Shown here one piece after another: positions 63,548-64,000 of a stretch of 64,000 bases of DNA. The stretch lies in contig JAGXNO010000007.1 in the NCBI GenBank assembly GCA_019894975.1, positions 1 through 64,000 of the forward strand, written 5' to 3'. How positions within the stretch are numbered: the stretch's first letter is position 1; each line of letters starts with the position of its first letter. A program made the translations under genes and the position numbers. The DNA comes from Promethearchaeota archaeon. Its GTDB lineage: Archaea > Asgardarchaeota > Lokiarchaeia > Sigyniarchaeales > SOKP01. The notes beneath the pieces are model-generated. The model saw only the letters and a program-made list of their open reading frames with translations, had not been told where the DNA came from and ran no database searches.

Positions 63548-64000
63548 ATGCCAATAAGAGTACGGTGGAGATCAAAGGAATATATAGGGATTGGATTATT
63601 ATTGTTTGGTATGTGTGCTGTTCTACAGTTATTTTTAATAATTATTGGGCAGTACGCTTTAGGAATTGGTAATTATTTCGTGGTAATTTTAATTCCTATA
63701 GGGATGACGCTAGCAATATTCTATGCTGCAATGATTATTTTTGAAAGCTATGCTCAAGTCGAGAGAAGAGAAAAATTAAGAAGCCAATTTCGTAAATCAA
63801 AAGTAGACGTGTCAGGATTAAACCAATTTTTAAATTTTCCAATAACTAAACCATTAATTATCATATTTTTGGTATTCCTCCCTGTTTTCTTTATAAGTTT
63901 TTATATTTGTACTCTTTTTATGAATTCTACAATATCCTTTTTAACCGCTGAAAATATTAGCACTATAATTTGCCTTCTCATTGCTAATTTAATTGAAAAA
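63548..64000 (+). CDS. Membrane protein, 3' end outside window
   Basis: An open frame of 151 codons from ATG 63548 to the window edge. A short basic N-terminus (MPIRVRWRSKEYIG) is followed by two helices (about residues 15-38 and 43-66), a charged cytosolic loop of about 35 residues (YAQVERREKLRSQFRKSK), then a third helix (about 102-124) and the beginning of a fourth. No family is recognised. It begins 28 bp after the tRNA. Confidence 0.7.
   Translation, partial: MPIRVRWRSKEYIGIGLLLFGMCAVLQLFLIIIGQYALGIGNYFVVILIPIGMTLAIFYAAMIIFESYAQVERREKLRSQFRKSKVDVSGLNQFLNFPITKPLIIIFLVFLPVFFISFYICTLFMNSTISFLTAENISTIICLLIANLIEK

Noticed and set aside
1-64000. CRISPR array, insertion sequence or prophage
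   Set aside because: No regularly spaced repeats, transposase, integrase or phage structural genes were seen on either strand.

Overview
This is a strongly AT-rich, gene-dense archaeal segment. The archaeal assignment rests on eukaryote/archaeal-type ribosomal proteins uS15 and eS1 (S3Ae), a stand-alone histone-fold protein, an RPB9/TFS-like zinc ribbon, UbiA-type prenyltransferase, and a tRNA-Val gene with an upstream TATA element. Two proteins with apparent longin-like folds, a full-length RNase III, several membrane-anchored zinc-ribbon proteins, and bacterial-style acyl-CoA dehydrogenase/ETF genes together suggest an Asgard (Lokiarchaeia-like) lineage. That placement is inference from gene content only.

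Region by region. 1-2250: the 3' end of an acyl-CoA dehydrogenase, then etfB and an etfA fused to a 2[4Fe-4S] ferredoxin domain (acyl-CoA redox chemistry). 3838-7743: a tight iorB-iorA-acdA-like operon for oxidative decarboxylation of aryl 2-oxoacids and ADP-forming release of the acyl-CoA. 7764-12656: ACT protein, methyltransferase, zinc-ribbon coiled coil, TauE/SafE permease, purU and UbiA. 12857-16896: a MoxR-type AAA ATPase with a VWA protein that carries an HExxH motif, then a histidine phosphatase. 17618-20228: three tandem alpha/beta hydrolases, the middle one broken by a one-base frameshift. 20363-25577: MFS transporter, left-handed beta-helix protein, orphan acetate-CoA-ligase-alpha-like protein and two tandem glycerophosphodiesterases. 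26043-28110: RPB9/TFS-like ribbon, SCP2-like protein, coiled coil and RNase III.

28330-44302 is the most striking part: one five-gene operon of about 16 kb made of an FtsE/MacB-type ATPase, two ~1000-residue FtsX/MacB-type permeases, a 1306-residue single-pass surface protein and a 1610-residue membrane-anchored subtilisin-like protease whose cytosolic tail holds paired zinc ribbons. It looks like an ATP-driven, transmembrane-controlled cell-surface protease system.

44329-63519: ITP/XTP pyrophosphatase, uS15-eS1, AidB-like acyl-CoA dehydrogenase, GlmU-like nucleotidyltransferase, longin-like proteins, sirtuin plus radical SAM enzyme, rubrerythrin, histone, and a nickel-themed stretch (NikR with a His-rich insertion, LarC, LarB) interspersed with membrane and zinc-ribbon proteins, followed by phosphoglycerate kinase and tRNA-Val. 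A membrane protein runs off the right edge. The metabolism implied is anaerobic and heterotrophic: amino-acid and fatty-acid oxidation with ferredoxin/flavin electron carriers, substrate-level phosphorylation, and rubrerythrin for peroxide defence.
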